Origin: Leptolyngbya sp. BL0902
GTDB lineage: Bacteria; Cyanobacteriota; Cyanobacteriia; Phormidesmidales; Phormidesmidaceae
Length of the DNA stretch: 64,000 nucleotides
Assembly (NCBI RefSeq): GCF_016403105.1
Contig: NZ_CP046155.1
Span: 372,001-436,000 of the forward strand
Direction: 5' to 3'
In this document: positions 63,264-64,000 of the stretch, in pieces
Layout: each line of letters begins with the position of its first letter
Position numbering within the stretch: position 1 is the stretch's first letter
The notes under the pieces: generated by a model
What the model was told of the DNA's origin: nothing
What the model saw: only the letters and a program-made list of their open reading frames with translations
Database searches by the model: none
Program-made: the position numbers and the translations under genes

Positions 63264-64000
63264 CTAGGGACGAATAATGGAAACGCCGTAGGCTTGGGCG
63301 GAAAGAAGTTGCTGGGCGGCCCGCTGCACATCGGCCACGGTGAGGCGCTGGATGTGGTGGGGATAGTGAAGCCCGTCGGCAATGTCTCCGGTGAGGGTGT
63401 GATAGAAGCCGTAGAGTCCGGCCCGGTCGCTGGGGGTTTCGTTGGCAAAGATAAAGCGGTTGGCCACCTGGGTTTGCACCCGCCGCAGCTCTGCCAGACT
63501 GACGGGAGTTTCGATGACGGCTTGGATGTGATCGGCAATGGCCTGCTCTACGGTATCCAGGTGTTCGGGATCGAGCTTGGCGGAGACCATAAATGCGCCC
63601 TGGTAGGCCAGGGTCATATTGCTACAGCCGATGCTGCTCACCAGTTTGCGGTCTTCTCGCAGGTCGCTGACGAGGCGGGAGGTACGCCCCCGGCCCAGCA
63701 CCGAGGCCAGCACATCCAGGGCGTAGGTGTCATCCACATCCATCAGGCCAGGAACCCGCCAGGTTAGCGTGAGACGGGCTTGGGTGAGGGTGGGATCGTC
63801 GTGAACGACGCGCTGCACCGTGGTGAAGGGATCTTCCAGGTCGTAGTCAAGGAGGGGCTTGAATTGGTCGGTGGCGGGATAGCGCTGCCGCCCGCGCAGG
63901 GCCATGGCTTGATCAAACCCTTCGGCTACGGTGGCGATGAGATCCTCCACGGGCAGATTGCCCACGGCCACAGCGGTCATACTCTGGGGCTGGTACCAGG
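63264..64000 (-). CDS. M16-family (insulinase-like) peptidase, C-terminal part; 5' end beyond window
   Basis: The reading frame is open to the window edge and upstream (WYQPQS precedes MTAVAVGN), so the start lies outside. The visible 245 residues are the C-terminal half of an M16 processing-protease fold: MTAVAVGNLPVEDLIATV, YALDVLASVLGRGRTSRLVSDLRE and the helix ending RAAQQLLSAQAYGVSIIRP. The N-terminal HxxEH zinc site is not in view, so catalytic status is unknown. Cyanobacteria usually carry M16 proteins as tandem pairs. Confidence 0.85.
   Translation of the reverse strand, partial: WYQPQSMTAVAVGNLPVEDLIATVAEGFDQAMALRGRQRYPATDQFKPLLDYDLEDPFTTVQRVVHDDPTLTQARLTLTWRVPGLMDVDDTYALDVLASVLGRGRTSRLVSDLREDRKLVSSIGCSNMTLAYQGAFMVSAKLDPEHLDTVEQAIADHIQAVIETPVSLAELRRVQTQVANRFIFANETPSDRAGLYGFYHTLTGDIADGLHYPHHIQRLTVADVQRAAQQLLSAQAYGVSIIRP

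Overview
This window is chromosomal DNA from a cyanobacterium. It holds two psbA genes for the photosystem II D1 protein, the cytochrome cM gene, a cyanobacterial rpmH-rnpA-PH-yidC-jag-DUF177 block, rpsB-tsf, clpB, a urea ABC transporter binding protein (urtA) and several cyanobacterium-restricted families (DUF3318, lipid-A-disaccharide-synthase-related protein). Base composition is fairly GC-rich, and I noticed the cyanobacterial HIP1 octamer (GCGATCGC) only twice, both inside one gene. This would suit a Leptolyngbya/Phormidium-like lineage, but genus cannot be fixed from sequence alone.

Layout. 0-2.6 kb: a coupled membrane-protein/ABM-domain pair, cytM and the first psbA. 3-6.4 kb (minus strand): DUF177, Jag-like KH-R3H protein, YidC, PH-domain protein, RNase P protein and L34. 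6.6-8.4 kb: site-2 protease and endonuclease III, followed by a 130-bp MITE with a clean 9-bp target duplication. 8.6-14.6 kb (minus): EF-Ts, S2, ClpB, LpxB-related protein. 14.7-18.6 kb: a proline-rich membrane protein, a cell-wall amidase and a Uma2 protein. 18.7-32.2 kb: PAS-GGDEF-EAL protein, riboflavin synthase, DUF151 nuclease, aldo/keto reductase-ferredoxin, guanine deaminase, two more Uma2 proteins, HflX, a secreted EF-hand-like protein, UreD, DUF3318 and GltX. 33.2-35.8 kb: Fur and the second psbA. 35.9-40.9 kb: SWIM protein, MgtE and an MgtC-family protein, followed by two insertion sequences stacked at the MgtC-family stop codon. 43.4-51.2 kb: GIY-YIG nuclease with a small partner, FAD/Rieske oxidoreductase, ABC permease, M14-like deacylase, NurA, a fourth Uma2 protein and a response regulator. 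51.5-64 kb: topoisomerase subunit A, alanine racemase, two peroxiredoxins, PHP protein, UrtA, a secreted beta-solenoid protein, DNA polymerase I and a partial M16 peptidase.

Most genes are housekeeping or photosynthesis genes in short operons or alone. The clear gene partnerships are ribosome and membrane biogenesis (L34, RnpA, YidC, Jag), translation (S2 and EF-Ts), magnesium handling (MgtE beside the MgtC-family protein) and redox defence (two adjacent peroxiredoxins). Nitrogen-scavenging genes (guaD, ureD, urtA) are present as scattered singletons. I found no tRNA, rRNA, CRISPR array or prophage. No complete novel system is evident. The most noteworthy items are the MITE, the stacked ISs, the matched psbA twins, long palindromes upstream of clpB, psbA copy 2 and the carotenoid-type oxidoreductase, a structured leader upstream of mgtE, and the coupled GIY-YIG pair.
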